A stretch of 64,000 nucleotides of DNA from Pithys albifrons albifrons (Eukaryota; Chordata; Aves; Passeriformes; Thamnophilidae), in NCBI RefSeq assembly GCF_047495875.1, contig NC_092464.1:23778865-23842864 (forward strand). Reading direction: 5' to 3'. Within the stretch, counting starts at the first letter, position 1. Each line of letters begins with the position of its first letter. Positions 12,857 to 27,341 of the stretch are shown piece after piece. The notes beneath the pieces are model-generated. The model was not told the origin of the DNA. It did not search any database and worked only from the letters and a program-made list of their open reading frames with translations. The position numbers and the translations under genes were made by a program.

Positions 12857-14826
12857 CTGAGTTTAAATAACTCAAGCACACTGTTTTAATTCAATAAATA
12901 TTTTACCCTTTCTCCAAAAAAGCCCTACGTGTCATGCACAGAAGCAATTAATAAATTATTCAATTCAGTCCTGTGTCTTTGTGTGTTAATACATGAAGCC
13001 TCTGACCCCCTACAATATGAATGTTTTAGCGATTAAAGAGGCACTGTGGCATAAATAGGTCAATACAGAGCTCTGGAGCTTCCTTCACCATCTGAATCTG
13101 AGTTGATAGTCTTTCTCTCCTTAATTATAAAATCCCAGATATAGAGGGAATTACAGAGAAGCCTGAAATCCTATAAATAACACATAACAATGCTTGGCTT
13201 CTTCGGGGTTTCTCAGGTGTTGTCATGTTCTGAACCGTGCAGCCAGCATTCTTCATACATTAATAATCAAGAGAAGAGACATTAAAGTAGAGGAAATATG
13301 TGAATAATACAAGAGACAAGGGAAAAATAATGAAAGCAAATGTCCTTCGTCTGACATTGGGCATAATCATTCTGTCCCTGTGCAAATACATTTCTGGCTT
13401 CAGTTTTGGTAATGAGGCAGAAAGTTCTTTATGAGTGCTAGTGTAGGCAGATAAAGACAGCTGTACTTTCAGATAGCTGAAGTTTGGTTTTACATAGTGC
13501 TGCAGAATTAAGCCCTTTAATATGAAGGACAAAAATTACAGAGGCCTCTAAGATCCACTTTGTTGTACAGGGTTCTTGGCATTCCTTGGCATTTGGAAAA
13601 TCTGCAGTCAAAACAGCTTGGGAAAACCAAAGCTGTGACCTCCCTGTGCAACTCTCCCAACCCCATCTCTCTCTGAAGGGCTAAGTCCCTGCTGGCAATA
13701 ACAGATCAACAGCCATAACAAAAAGGTGATTTAATCAGTTTGTTATACTATATATAATAATTTAGTATCTTTCTCTAACCCAGAGCCACCATCCTTTTCT
13801 GTTTATTCTTATTCCCTTGCCATTTTATTTCTCTGCAGTGAGAATTCCCCAAGTCCTTGTTGCTGACACTGGCTGTTTCCCAGAGGTAGATGGGCAGGAT
13901 ATTAAATTCATCAGCTCTGGTGTGCCCACAGCTCAATTGCATGTTTCAGCCACAAATGAAGCAAGTGGGGACCCTAAAGATCTCTTTCACTCTCCTGCCA
14001 TGCTCCCACTTCATGTCTGACTGCCTACCTGTCAGCTGCAGATGTACCTAGACTAGTAGTTATGTCAAGATGTGGACTCAGCACCTCCAGATAATGTTTG
14101 CGCTTCAGTAGCTTTATTTACATATTAATATTAGTTAATTTGTCAGATAAAATGGTTAAGGAAGAAGTCAGGTGAAGAATACAGCTTCCCCATGCCAAAT
14201 GTGATCATTTCAAAATTGCATTTCAAAATCAGAGCTACTTCTTGTGTGATGTGATTACAACTCTTCAGACACAAAGCCCCAGTCCTGAACTATCCAACTT
14301 CATTTTGCATTTTGGTTTTGTCTGATGACAACCCAAATCTAATCTGACTTCAGATGTCTAATAATTATCCTCAATTAAGAAAAAAAATCACTAATCTATG
14401 TAGCTTAATGTGCACCCACAGAAATTAATTCATCATAATATTTATTGGAAAAGGGAATGATTGCTCTTTTTCACATCATCTTCAGTGACTTTATTCATAG
14501 CCTGTTAGACCTCAAGGGTCTCGTGAGATAAATTGCATCCCACAGTGACCAGCTGGGAACTTGGAAACTTCAAGGGATCAAGTCTCACAGACTGTATGCT
14601 ATTCAAGTCCCTGAAACTTGCCTGCATTCAATGTCTTAACATCTGGTCACATATTTAAATTACCTTTAAAAGCAATAGGCAATGACAGCAAAGAAAGCAC
14701 AGTGTCAACACCACAAAAACCATTGACACATATATTTTTCAGAGGGGAAACTACATATTTCTCTTGCCTTTTCTCTAACTGAAGCTTAAAGGATCACATA
14801 TTCTATACTGGATCCATATATAGAAA
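12857..14826. other. Unannotated sequence with one weak exon candidate
   Basis: No repeat or gene is recognised. A strong pyrimidine-rich splice acceptor ending at 13838 is followed by a 60-codon open frame to a TGA at 14018-14020; this is discussed as a finding. The 90-codon minus-strand frame at 13260-13532 shows no recognisable domain. Confidence 0.5.
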
Positions 14827-15530
14827 TGGATACAGACTGGGGGATGAACAGATTGAGAGCAGCCCTTCTGAGAAGTACTTGGAGGTGCTGGTGGATGAGA
14901 GGCTGGACATGAGCCGGCAATGTGCACGGACAGCCCAGAAAGCCAAACATGTCCTGGGCTGCATCAAAAGCTGCGTGGGCAGCGGGTTGAGGTAGGGGTT
15001 CTGCCCCTCTGCTCTGCTCTGGTGAGATTCCACCTGGAGTGCTGCATCCAATTCTGGGGTCCTCAGCACAGAAAGGACATCATGGACCTGTTGGAGTGAG
15101 TCCAGAGCAGAGCCATCAAGTAGATCAGAGGGATGGAGCACCTCTCTTATGAGGAAAGGCTGAGACAGTTGGGATTGTTCAGCTTGGAAAAGAAAAGGCT
15201 TTGGAGTGGCCTTCCAGCACCTGAAGGGAATTGCAGGAAAAACGGGGCAAAACTATCTACAAAAGCATGTAGTGATGGGCCAAGGGGAGAATGGGTTCAA
15301 ACTGAGAGACAGTACATTTAGATTAAATTTTAGCAAAACATTCTTTACTGTGAGAGTGGTGAAGCACTGGAACAGGTTGCCCAGATAAGTTGTGGATGCC
15401 GTGTCCCTGGATGTGTGGAGCTCTGAGATACCTGACCTAGTTGAAGGTATCCCTGCCCATGGCAGGTGGATTGGATCTAGATGAACTTTAAGATCTCTTC
15501 CAACTCAAACCATTCTATGATTCTATGAAA
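14827..15530 (+). mobile_element. CR1 LINE, 3' part of ORF2 plus 3' UTR, internally deleted
   Basis: The copy begins in the last part of the CR1 ORF2 (endonuclease and reverse transcriptase polyprotein). The translated fragments around 14860-15000 still read as the C-terminal '[10 protein letters not shown]' and '[13 protein letters not shown]' segments typical of CR1. The ORF is broken by a TAG after that block and by frameshifts. The consensus-like order continues through the GAGTGCTGCATCCA, GAGGAAAGGCTGAG, TTCCAGCACCTGAAGGG and TTCTTTACTGTGAGAGTGG blocks to the 3' terminus, with ATTCTATGATTCTATGA at 15512-15528. Compared with the usual CR1, the stretch between 'AAAAGGCTTTGGAG' and 'TGGCCTTCCAG' lacks about 15 bp and other internal pieces are missing. 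It is a dead, 5'-truncated copy without target-site duplication. The minus-strand frame at 14803-15141 is a shadow of it. Confidence 0.95.
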
Positions 15531-18500
15531 TTCTCCCTGTCGGTTGCACTCAGCATATCCTATTGAATCATGCTTAATCCTACCAACATTTAGTCAGAAG
15601 TAGTGATTAAATCTTCTTCAAACTAGAATAAACATTTTTAACTATCAGAAATCAGTCTGAGAGGAGAATATGTATGCTCACAGAGGGAGAAAATTAAATA
15701 AATGCCATGTGGGTGTTACACTTGATCCCAATACAACTGCAATGTTTACTGGGAGTGACATTCTTGGGAAAAGGCAATTTTTATTCAGAAGTGGGCTCAA
15801 GCTACAGAAATGGAATGCAGAATTTTGGGCATTATTGTTGGCACAATGTGCATTAGGATTTTGGTTTGACCAACTATAGAAATAGAGTCCAGTGACAAGT
15901 ATCTATTTGCATGCTAAATATGGATTCGAACAAATAAATGACAGACTATATATACATAAGCACTCATCTATTCTAATCTGTTGAAAAACAGTTCTTCCAT
16001 ATTTAGCGGGTGTGCTTTTGCAGTCCAGCTGAAAATACTATCCTTTTCCCATCTAGCCTTAAATAATATTAAAAAAAATAAACCCATCATATTTCTATCT
16101 GACTGAAAAAATATTTCTTTGTCATATTAAAGCACTTACACTGTGTTTTTTGTGTGACATACATAGATTCCTTTCTGACAGAGGATGGGAAGGTGGCAGA
16201 AATGCCAAGTGGAGACCACGGAAGTTTCAATAGAATATATTTGGCTGATCTATCTGAAATTTCATGTGGATTCTTAAGTACTGAGCTCCTTGGATTTTGT
16301 AATTTGCTTCTTCCTATTCAGCTCAAGCAAAAATTCCAGCAGTCTCCAAAGTTAAATTTGTATTAACAGGACAATAGTTTCTGTCTTCATTTTCACAGAC
16401 TTGATGGTGTTTTTTATGGGCAATTATAGCCTGTGGATAAGCTGTATTTTCTGCACACACCAAAGGGTACATGCAATACCTATTCTGTGTATGGTTAAGA
16501 GACATTATTCTAGCATTTTACTTTCTTCTCTAGCTTCATGTCATGCCTCAAAAATATTTATATCCTCCTTTTGTGAGTCATATGCCTCAAAGTTGAAAAA
16601 AAATGACAGTTTGTAAGCTCTCATAGGAGTAATCCATTAATAAAATGGCTATGGATTTCTGTCCAATATGCAGCCCATTAGCAAGTACTGCTCGACAATG
16701 CAGAGCTGTGGTTGCTTCCTGAATGATCATTGAAGATCTCTGCATTTTGTGCACGGTCAATAGAGAGAGAAAATAATTGTCTAATTTTCTGCCACAAGAG
16801 CAGTGTATCATCCTGTACTTAAAAGTATTTGATCTTTACTGACTACTGAAAATAGATTCCATGCAAAGCATGAACTTTGTGTCGTGAGCATTTCCAATTA
16901 CATGTCTTTGCTTTCATGCTCAGTTCAGTTATCAGTTCTCATTTGTGAGTGCACCAACTTCTCAAACCGTGTGCTACATCAACCAGAATGGCATTATTTC
17001 TTCCTTTTTTCCCCGGTGAATGTAGTTTGATGAGTGTTCATCATGGGTTTTATTCTTCTTTTTAATAGGACTGTGCTGACACTAGTCATTGAATTAATTA
17101 AAACAGGTGTCCTTTTGTATTTCTCCCTTCTGTTCACCCTGTTCTCCCACCTGATTAATCCCTTTCTTTGAGTGGAGATCTGCTATTTCTTTGTTTATGA
17201 ATAACGTGCTGGTTTTCAACTAGATGAGTACATGACATTAAAAGAGATCTGTCAGGTGTTCTTACCTGAAACTCCCCTTCTCACTGAAAAAACTTATACA
17301 CTGCCTCTTCCACATATCATCTAACCCAGTCAATAGCTAAAATAAACTTAGTAACCCAAACAGGAGTGTATCATATTTTATCAGTGACTGAAGGTGATTT
17401 CCAGCTGTGGGATGTTGGTTTGCAAAGGCATTTGCACACCAATTTGTGCAAGGGACATAAGAGGGTGTGATCATGGAAGTGTGATAGCTTAGTTTTCATT
17501 CTCTTTTCACTAGAACAGAGGAGTATCAGGGAACTGCAGGGATACCAGTATGATAAAGCACAACACATAAAACAAAGATATTTAGATTGCATATTAGGTT
17601 GCTTTTTGAAAAGCTTGAGGAATAGTTAGAAAAGCATCATTAGAACGGGCTGAAGAAATCTGCAAAATAAGATCATATCTGGTACAGGTGATGATAAAGA
17701 GAATGATATGAACATCTAACTTTCTTAGTGAATGTTGTGTGTTAGGACAGTAGGTTGTAAATACTATACTCATAAGCCAAAAATGTTATCTAAGGGTCTT
17801 GATAGTCTAACATGAGAAATAAATAGCTTGGAGCTAGGGAAGCAGAAGAACAGTACTACTGGACAGGTAATTACTTGGATCATAAGAATCAATATTAACT
17901 GCAAGTTTCTGGGTTTATATTTTGGACAAATGTTTATTACTTTCCATTTGTTAATACTTAGCATGCAATGGTTTCAGTAGGACAAGAATATTTTCTTGTA
18001 CCCTGAATAAGAGTCAAAAACAATTTTTAGATATATGGTATTTATAAAGACTATAAATGATCTCCTTAATGATCTCTGTCATCCTGATAATAAAATATTA
18101 AAAGGAAACTTTCCACACATTTTTTCAACTATGATTTCTATCAAACAATTGGCATCTTTTAGTTCCTTCATTTGAGAATTACTGTTGAATTAATATAATT
18201 AATACCAGTTCCTTTTCAATCATAATGATTAGGAAAATGAAACAGTCCAATCACAAAATAATCTGGTTATAAATTTTGGAGAGGAGAAAATGATAAAGTA
18301 AATTTCATGTGCAAGGAAAAATTAACGATAGGTGACAACTTCAGAGGGTGACTTGAAGATATAAGCTAACATCCCCTCTTTCATCTTCTGTTTTTTGTAT
18401 CCTGGCTTTGAGTTGTACATGAGCTATCTGGACTGAACTGAGCCCACCAACATGTTTTAATGGTCTAATATACAAAATAGAGGTAATATACAGAAAGGTG

Positions 18501-21500
18501 CATGGCCAGTGAAGCAGGCAGTGGCAAAAGTCAGGGTTAACTATGGCTTTCAACTGCCCTTTTGGAAGTTCAAGTCAACAGAGCATACACACTGTTTGCA
18601 ACTACAAGATGTCTATTGTGAAGCTTCTGTGAATTTAACCTGGTTTAGAACTGCAGGGCAACTCCAGACTTTCTCTATACCAGTGCTGAGTCTGACCCTG
18701 TGTAAAAGGTAACACTGGTCACTCCTCAGGAGCAGGGACTGTGCTTGGACCACAGCAGATTGCTCCAGGCTGTGTTCTGCTATGGAGGAAGCTGTCTGTT
18801 TCTTCTGGTCTACCACAATTGTAGAGGGAACTAGAGAGCCTGGAATGCCTCAGAATTTGCCCCACTGACAGTTTTTCCTCCCTATCAGAGTACACTTATA
18901 TATTTTTCTGTTACTATTGAAGTTTAGATTTCAGATTCATATGGGATTTTCAGATCCTGCTTGGATAAGTGACTGTTAAAAATCAGAAACAAATATTACA
19001 TGCTTCAGATAAAATCCTTTCAGGTCACTTACAGAGTAAAGATTGATAGCTGTGATATAAATTACATTTGCTGTCTGATTGTACCGCAATAACTGCCTGG
19101 TCTGTACCAGACAACTCAATACATCATGCAGAGACTTAATTGGCACTATTAAACTTTGTATTAATCTTTGAAATTAGTCATATTTTTTCTGAATTTTTGC
19201 CATTTTATGAGCTATATAAACAGAGACAGATCCAGTTATTTGCTTTAGCTCATTCCTGACTTTTTCCCAAAATGTTGACCTTTGATTTTGTAGTTCCTTT
19301 TAAAATCTTCATTTTGGAAGGTTTCATAAATATTTTTAAGAACAAAATTGGTTTAAAATGTATTAAAAGCATTTTAACTGAAAAAGTTAATTTTTTCAAA
19401 AATTCCTAAGAAATTTATAAAAAATCCAGAATTTAGGGTAATTGTTTACTGATTCTGGTCAGGTGCCATAGTACATAACAGTACTGTATTACATTACCTT
19501 GTACATTACACATATACATTAAACCCAGAACCTATAAGGATAAAAATCCTTCAAGACTGATAATAAGTTATGTAACATTTTCCAATACTAATCTAAGAAA
19601 TTGCTCTTTACAATTATTTCTGAAAAATATAAACAATAGATATCTCTTCCAGTTGTATTGAATTATGTACAAGAAGAAGGAGTGAAATGGAATGGCAGAA
19701 GATCTGATTTGCAACATTTTTTATAGCTGTGACTAGTATGACCAAGTTATATAAATAAATTACTCACTGCAAAAGGTCTATATTTTATAAACCAATCCAA
19801 CAAATGCCAACTGTTTTAGTTAAAACTGATGACTTTTTAAAAGGCCATTCAGTCATGTGTGCAAGTATTGCAGCTAGATCTTTTTACTGAGGTTCTTAAA
19901 CTTAGATATGCAAATATTGTCTTTATGTCTAACATCTATAGACGTGTATTTGCAAATGATTGTCTTAACAGAACAAGTCATGGGTCATGCATGGTGTTTT
20001 GCAGATCATTAAAATCAGGCAGATCACAATTGCCAGTTATTTCAATTATTAAATGAGGTCAGTCACAATGCTTCAGAGTAAGCTCATCCTCACTCGATCT
20101 GAAAGCCACATCTGCTATAAATACAAAGGTGTATATCTAAGCAGTATAGCAGTATATGAAGCAGTATAGCAATGTACAGAGTGCAGGAGCACACAGCAAC
20201 ACAAAACAAGCTTATGGCATCTGAAAGAAGAGACTAGGTGGCCCAAATGGATTATACTTTATGTTTTTTCATCTGTATTTGGTGTGTTTATTTTTATTCT
20301 CCATGCTTTCTATTACAATTATTTTAGAAGTATTTTTTAATTTACTTTACTATAACTGAATTAAAAAATAAACTACATATTTCCAGTGAATTAATAACAA
20401 CCTACTGCTGTGCAGTAATATATAATTAACATAAAGAGATAGTTAATATTTAAATTATTGTTAAAAATAGATAAGAAGTATGTAAAATAAATAAGAATTT
20501 GTACTTTTTTATGTCCTGTTTTGCCCTCAAGGATTGTCTTCATTCTCAGTTGTTGGACATATAAGTAGAATACTCCAATATTTACTACTTTCCACAGAAG
20601 GGATGTAGCAAAACCAAGATCCCATGAGATCAAGCTATTTTTATAAAACTGTCTGTTAATTTTGATGGGTAGAGGATTCATAAGGATCAAAGTTACTGCC
20701 AATAATGACATGCACCTCAGAGCATCCTCACTTCTCTCAAATCTTATGCTCTGTGGTTCTTGTCACTCAATTGCTCCAATTAGAAGTTCAAGGACAAATG
20801 CCCTGAAAAAAAAGGATGTCAAAATAAAATCTATGGTAACAGATTCACAAACAGTTACACTGTGTATGGTAGTAATTACAGACCCACTCTTTCCTTTGAG
20901 ACCTAAACTGGACAAATAAAAAAATCCTTCTGCTCCACAGCTTAATGGCTGATTCCTTGGTGCTACTCTTGCCCTGTAAAGGGGATGTTAGGTGTTTACA
21001 TCTGCACCAAGATGTGGTTACATGTGCAGCTCTGAATCCCAAAACATTTTGGGTTCTAGAAAACAGACTGTGCCCATTGCATGTCCAATTATAGATGTTT
21101 CAAAGAGATCAATTTAAAAGATGTAGAGGGCTATATATGCTATACTGAATTACACCTGCTCATGCACAGGGACACATATACATATGCATCTGATCCAGCA
21201 GAATGAATAAGTGACAAAGAATGAATATTCTGATTTGGATGAGAGGATCTCGTCACAGTGTTCTGCTTGTTTTATAGCCATTAGTAGAAAAATTATTCCT
21301 TTTCTGATCTTCCGAGCAATGGTTTCCTTCTCATAAAAAGTGCTAACTGAACTATTTTTATCTGGGCTCTGAGTTAGTTAAATATGAAATACTTGCTGAA
21401 GATGAAGCTGATTCAACAAAACTCATTGCATCCAAAATATGTTACCATGTGGGTGTTTTTTTCCTAAAATGTTAAGAGCTGAAAAGTTAGTGCTTTTATC

Positions 21501-24500
21501 CAGCGTACCATCCAGTCATCTGAACAATTACTTGCTTAAAGCAAATGACATCTAGACACTGGAGAGAGATAAAGTTAAAAGTCAGTTCATTAAAAATGCT
21601 TTTCTCCTCAAAAAATAATTTGGGTTTTGAAGTAAATTGAACATAAATGGTAGGAAGGAAGAAGAAAACTGTAAAATTTTTTCATACCATTTTAAGTTTG
21701 ATTATGTCACAGAGAAAGCAAATGGCAATAGAATATAAAGGAATCTAATCCATAAAGGAAGAGAAAAAGGTTAAAGAAGTCAACAGTAATTAAATGGTGA
21801 TTGAAGCTGAAAGAAAATTGATCTGTGTTAGCTGAAGGCCATTCTTGCCTTTTGGGATGTTATGCATCGGTGAGGAGGGGAAAGAAAGGTTTTTCCTGTT
21901 TTGATATGGAAATATATCTCACATCTTCTTAGCCTATGCGGCTGTGACTCAAAACTGCACTGAGTTTCCAGTACACTGATTCCAGTGTCCTGTGCATGCT
22001 TGTGTGTATTGTGTAAAGATAAGATGCTCTAACAAAGCCTGACAAGGTCAAAAGTCATGGGAGATTCAGCAGTTTGTATGTTGTTTTGTCTTGGGGCAAA
22101 AAAAGAAAAGCTGTCTAGAGCAAATGAATCTAAATAAGGGTAGCACCTACACATCCAGTAAAAGCTGTGCAGTATCCACGACTTGGGATTCAGTCAGCTT
22201 GGCCAGCTCTTCTGGATGGATACTTAGATGTGCTGACATGAATTGATATGAAAGGAACATATATTGACACTGAACTTCACGGAGAAGTTTCTAAAAAGTC
22301 AACAGTGCTGCCAAGTACTTTAAGTTTTGTTTAAGTGCTTCAAAGGCTACATTTAATAAATTTCTGTTAGGGCATGAAGAAATGAAGCTAAATCTGTGAC
22401 TCTGCAGTAGATAATGGCTGTCAATAACAAAGGCATTAACTAATGCCACTGTAAACAGTAGTTTCTAGGCCAGGTGAGAATCCACTTATAGAAGCCTCTT
22501 ATTCTTGTAAAGATCTGTGCCACTTCAGGCACCAGAGGATTGTTAAGATGGGCCATAGACCCTCCTGTGAGATGTGGAGTGCAGGCTGCAAGCAAGGCTC
22601 AGCTCTGTGTAGGAGAACACCTTGAGGCTGATTGTGGAAGAATAAAAAATGAACTATGATACTGAGTTATAAACATAGCAATATTTCCTGGTTAGAGAAC
22701 AAATCTTACAGTGATGTTTTTGTCACAATCTCCGTTGACGTCGCTGGGAGTACTGAGTGTAGAATGAGCCAGTGGGGCATGTTTTGGCCATAGCTACCAA
22801 GATTTGTGAAATAAGTGGATTAAAACAAGATGAAGTAATTTGCATTCTTAAAGAATAACAGACAGTCAATAAATGTTCTGAGCTACAGTTTTTATGAGGC
22901 TTTTGTCTCTAGAGAGAGCTGTAGATACATACAATTAATAACATTTATGTTAAAAATACATTAATTCCTTCTTCAGTGAAGAATTAGGGCAAATAACAAA
23001 TAAAGCATAACAACCTTTTCTCTCAAAAAACTCTACTGGGAATCTTTCTCTTCTGTAGCAAATATGGCACAAGCTGCCTGCCATTATCTTGTTCAAGCTT
23101 GTCAAGTATAACAAGGATAAGAATCATTTGAGATGGCCACTTTGAAAAGTAGCTCTGAAATAAAAGTCAGTATATTATTAAAAGACATTAGTGACCTCTA
23201 TTTCTCACAACTAACTTCCAGATGTAGGAGATGTAGGATAGTGACATTTTTCATATACTTTAAGACCAAGATGAATGTCAGCATTCAGGTTTTCTCCAGT
23301 TAAGATGGCAAGTTTTCAGAGAATTACTTCTGTGCTTTCTGGGTTTGCTGATATCTTAATTTTAAATTGAAGCCATTCACACAAGTACAAAAAAATCTGT
23401 TAACATATGGTTCCACAAATGGCTTTTAGCTTGTTTTAGTTAAAATTCATATAAATTTCCAGTGTTTTCCACTGGTCATAGAAATATTGCTTCCTAACTT
23501 CATAATTAAGGGTTGTTAGTACTTCTATCACATTTTAATGGTGAAATGTAAGTTAAATACTGCATCCTATCTACCCAGCCACTTAGGTATAGGCTTCATG
23601 CTCTTTCACACTGCAAAACACTTTGACCATTGCATTCATTCTTTTAGTTTTATTAAATTCTCCTCTGCATACCCTAGTGTTGTAAGTCCGACTTGTAACC
23701 AGTTTTCAGGACACCCAGTCCTTTTTGCCTTGCCACTGAAGTCAGTCACACTGAAGTCAGAGTATCCCAGAACCTATTGTTAAAAGGATATTCCCCATCT
23801 TTTTCTCCCATGAGAAGGATACAGATACGCTATGAGCTATGAGGTCTAATTAGGCTTAATTCAACAATAAATTCTAACACATAGAGATTAAAGCCACAGG
23901 AATAGTTTATACTGGATTTTTCTATGTCTGGGGCTAGTGGGACATGAAAATGTTAGTGCTTAAATTTTAGGCATCCTGAAGCTTCAGGGTTACATTTCTG
24001 TTCAGGCTTTCCAAGAAGAACACTCTGGAAATGGAGATTGGTGTATTGGCACCTTACAGGGAGAGGAGGTCATGTCCAATGCCAGCAGCTTGCTCAGGCA
24101 TGGAGGTGATGAGGGCTCTATGCAGCTACAGCATGGGAGGCTTTTGGCCATTTTGCATACACACCACACAGAGCAACTTGCTTATTCTCTGTGTGTCAGC
24201 CGCCACAGCTCACTCTCAGCTTTTTTCGATGTGCAATGAGATTTTCCTTTGAGGTTTAAAATAGCTCACATTTGCTATGCACAGGTGGTTTATGGCTGCA
24301 CAGAGCGTACAAATGATCTGTAGCTCCTCTGACACTGGGGTTTCAATTCATCTGTCTAAATGCAATCACCTGCTGCGCTGGCGGACACATCTGAGCTGTC
24401 ACCGTGGGCTGGCTGTGTAGTCCATGGGATGTACTGCAGACCTCTAAAGTGGGTCAGAAGAATCATTCCTCAGAAACTCTCATTTCTCTCTGCTGGGCTT

Positions 24501-27341
24501 AAGATGAGCTGAGGATGACTAATTGAGATGTAAACATCTACATTGCAAATGTTTAAGATTAGGTGATGTAAAACCTGAGAAATAGGATGAGTTAAAATGG
24601 TAGGCAGCTATTCAGTGGGAGTTTTGAGAATCACAGTAAAGTATAAACATTGGATTTAGATGCCTAAGTAACAGTCTGATATGAATCTCTTTGTTGATTC
24701 AGCCCTTTGGCCTAAATTCAAAGACACCCACATAACAGAACATAACCCACATAATTTTGGAATGAGAGTTCCAGTTCTCCCCTCTGTACCTCAGAGGAGA
24801 TTACCAGAATCCAGGGCCTGCACACAAAGTCTGGCCAGATGCTGCAGCACAACCTTGGACCCTGAACAATCTTCCAAAGACCTTCATTTAAACTGCTTCT
24901 CTCAGAGAACTCAGGCTTAACCTCTATGTCTGTAAAGATGGGTGTCTGGACAGAAGATTGTTTTAGTATCTCTTTCTGCCTGCTGCCTCTGCACGAATCA
25001 GTTTCAAGCTGAGAGCTCATGGCTGAGTTCTCACTGTGGTCGTGGTGAGTTTGAATCCATACTTCTCAATGTATTCTTAAAAGACCAAGTTACAGTGTCT
25101 TGTGGACTGAAGAAAAAGCAAAACCACATTCCTTTTTGCTGAAGTTCCACTTCACACTGATTGATTGAGCTATAAGAATAGTCAGTGTGGTTCTGCAGCT
25201 TAGCTGTATTCACCATACGAGGGGGACAGCTGAGTTCTGCTGCTGTACTAAACGCCATATATGTGCATTATGGAGTTGTCATGTAACATGCAACAGAGAA
25301 AAAGGTGATGAAACCTAACATGAGACTTCCCTTTTGAAATCAATGTTCTCCCATCTAGGAGACACTTTTAAAATGCTGTGAGAAAAGAAACATCTTCAAC
25401 AAGAAGGGATGAAAGCATATTGTTCAAAAATAGCCAACCCACCTTTTGATTAGGTCATGGATATGGCCTGAATTATTCTTTTAGCTGTTTTTTATGCAAA
25501 ACCAGTTTTTGTAAGAATCTGATTGCGCCTAATTCCAGCTAAGTGTATCAATTAGCATAGCTGGAAAATCACTGCTTTGTGTAGCATAAGGGCATCCTTC
25601 TTCAAAAAACTGAAGTCATATCCAAAGAAAGAAAATACAATAATGAAGTCTGGAATTTCAAACATGAAAATTTAGTAAGGTCAGCAAACTATTAAAATTA
25701 TGTTTTAAATAGTAAGGGTTTCTGGAACTCTGCAGGACTACTCATTGATCTTGACACAGAAGAAAAAGATCACTTCAGAAAAGTTAAATTAATAATTTTC
25801 ATCAGTGCTTATTATGGAAGAAACTAAGGACATTTCCACTCTGGAAGGGTTTTTCTGTTTGGGTTTTTGTTGTTGTTGTGTTTTTTGGGGGGGTGTGGTG
25901 AGTAGAGCATCTCTGAAATTGATCACTAAAAAAAATTGCCAAGAGCAGATGTTATTCACCTTGTTGTTCTAGGACAATGCAAGGATGCAATAGTGGAATT
26001 ATTAGTGAGGGTGTGTAATTTTGTGCCTGAAATTGCCTTAGCAGCAGGAGTGAAGACTGCCAAAAAAGGTGTCAGTTTTTAGAAATTATTCCAAGGAAGA
26101 TCTGAGGAACTGCAGGCCTGTAAGATTCACATCTATACAGGGGACATCAGTAGCATGTTTAATAAGAATAGAAATAATACACATCTGGAACTACTCCATG
26201 TCTTTGTCCATGGAAGTATTGTTCTATAAATGTAGAGTTCTTTCAAAAATAAAAACACCACATACATAAGGGTGACTTGGTAGGTACAGTCTACTTTAAT
26301 TTCCAAAAAGCTTTTTACAAAATCCCTCAGTAAAGATTTTAAGAAAGACATATTTAAAATGTTCTTCAAAAGGGCTGAGCACTAGGGCCAAATTTGCTAA
26401 TTATACTTAGTTACCCAGAACACCAAAGGACAAGGCCCAAATGCAGAGGATTCACTACGCAACTGGGCAATAAAATAGTGAAGGAAATTAATTTTTAATA
26501 AATGTAAAGGGAAGGGAAAACTAACTTCATCTAAAAAATTGTGGATTCTGAGATAGTCTCACCACTAAGGAGTGAGGTCTAGGTGCAAAAGTGGGTAGCT
26601 ATGAAAGTTCATACAAATAATACTTAGAGGTCAAAAAAGCAAGCTAAACATTAAGAATTTTTTGCAAAGGATTAGAATGGAGTGCATGACAATGCCACTG
26701 AATAAGGCCATGATCTGCCAATATCCTAAGACGCTGTAAATTTTGTCTTCCTTGTCTCAAAATGGTTGCAATATATCTAAACAAAGTTCTTGGTGACGAA
26801 GTCTGGAAGAGAGATTAGATCTGTGGAATCATCAGTGACATCAAGAGCTAGATAGAAAATGTTTCTTCACAGACTCTTCCAGTGTCAGACCTAGTGGGCA
26901 TACAATGCAAGCAAATAGAGCTGAAAATAATTGAAAGCTGAATGTGAGGCTTAGTGCAAAGTACCATACAGGCTTGACTTCCTTTTATTTTTTCATCAAC
27001 TGCTGAATGCAGAAAACAGCTACATTGACATTTGATCTGAAGTAGTAAGGTCATGCTTTTACTTTTAAATTACTTAGTGATTATATGTATTCTTAACTGG
27101 AGGGTTTGTAAACTAGGGTGCTTGAGGACTCTAAACCTCTCCTTGGTGGTGGATGGAAGTTGTGAGAATTACTGTTTGTACAGTAGCTCCAAATTCAGTT
27201 TTCCTTTCCTTTTCAGCTTTTACAGACATACTGTTGGTAGTTTCACATTGGAAAAGGCAAGAACTGAAAGGATATGGGAAAGAAGTTGCTCTTCAATGGC
27301 ACAAAGGGGTGTCTGAAGGCTGAGATTAGCACATTGGCTGA
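15531..27341. other. Unannotated AT-rich sequence, 12 kb
   Basis: I recognise no gene, RNA gene or named repeat in this long stretch. Open frames are at most about 106 codons and AT-driven. A short tandem duplication of the unit GCAGTATAGCA occurs at about 20140-20175. A G/T-rich low-complexity segment lies at 25853-25900. Around 24360-24420 the composition is GC-richer, but no motif stands out. Old retroposon remnants beyond eye recognition are likely. Confidence 0.55.

Noticed and set aside
14803..15141. 112-codon minus-strand frame
   Set aside because: It is the antisense of the CR1 ORF2 end.
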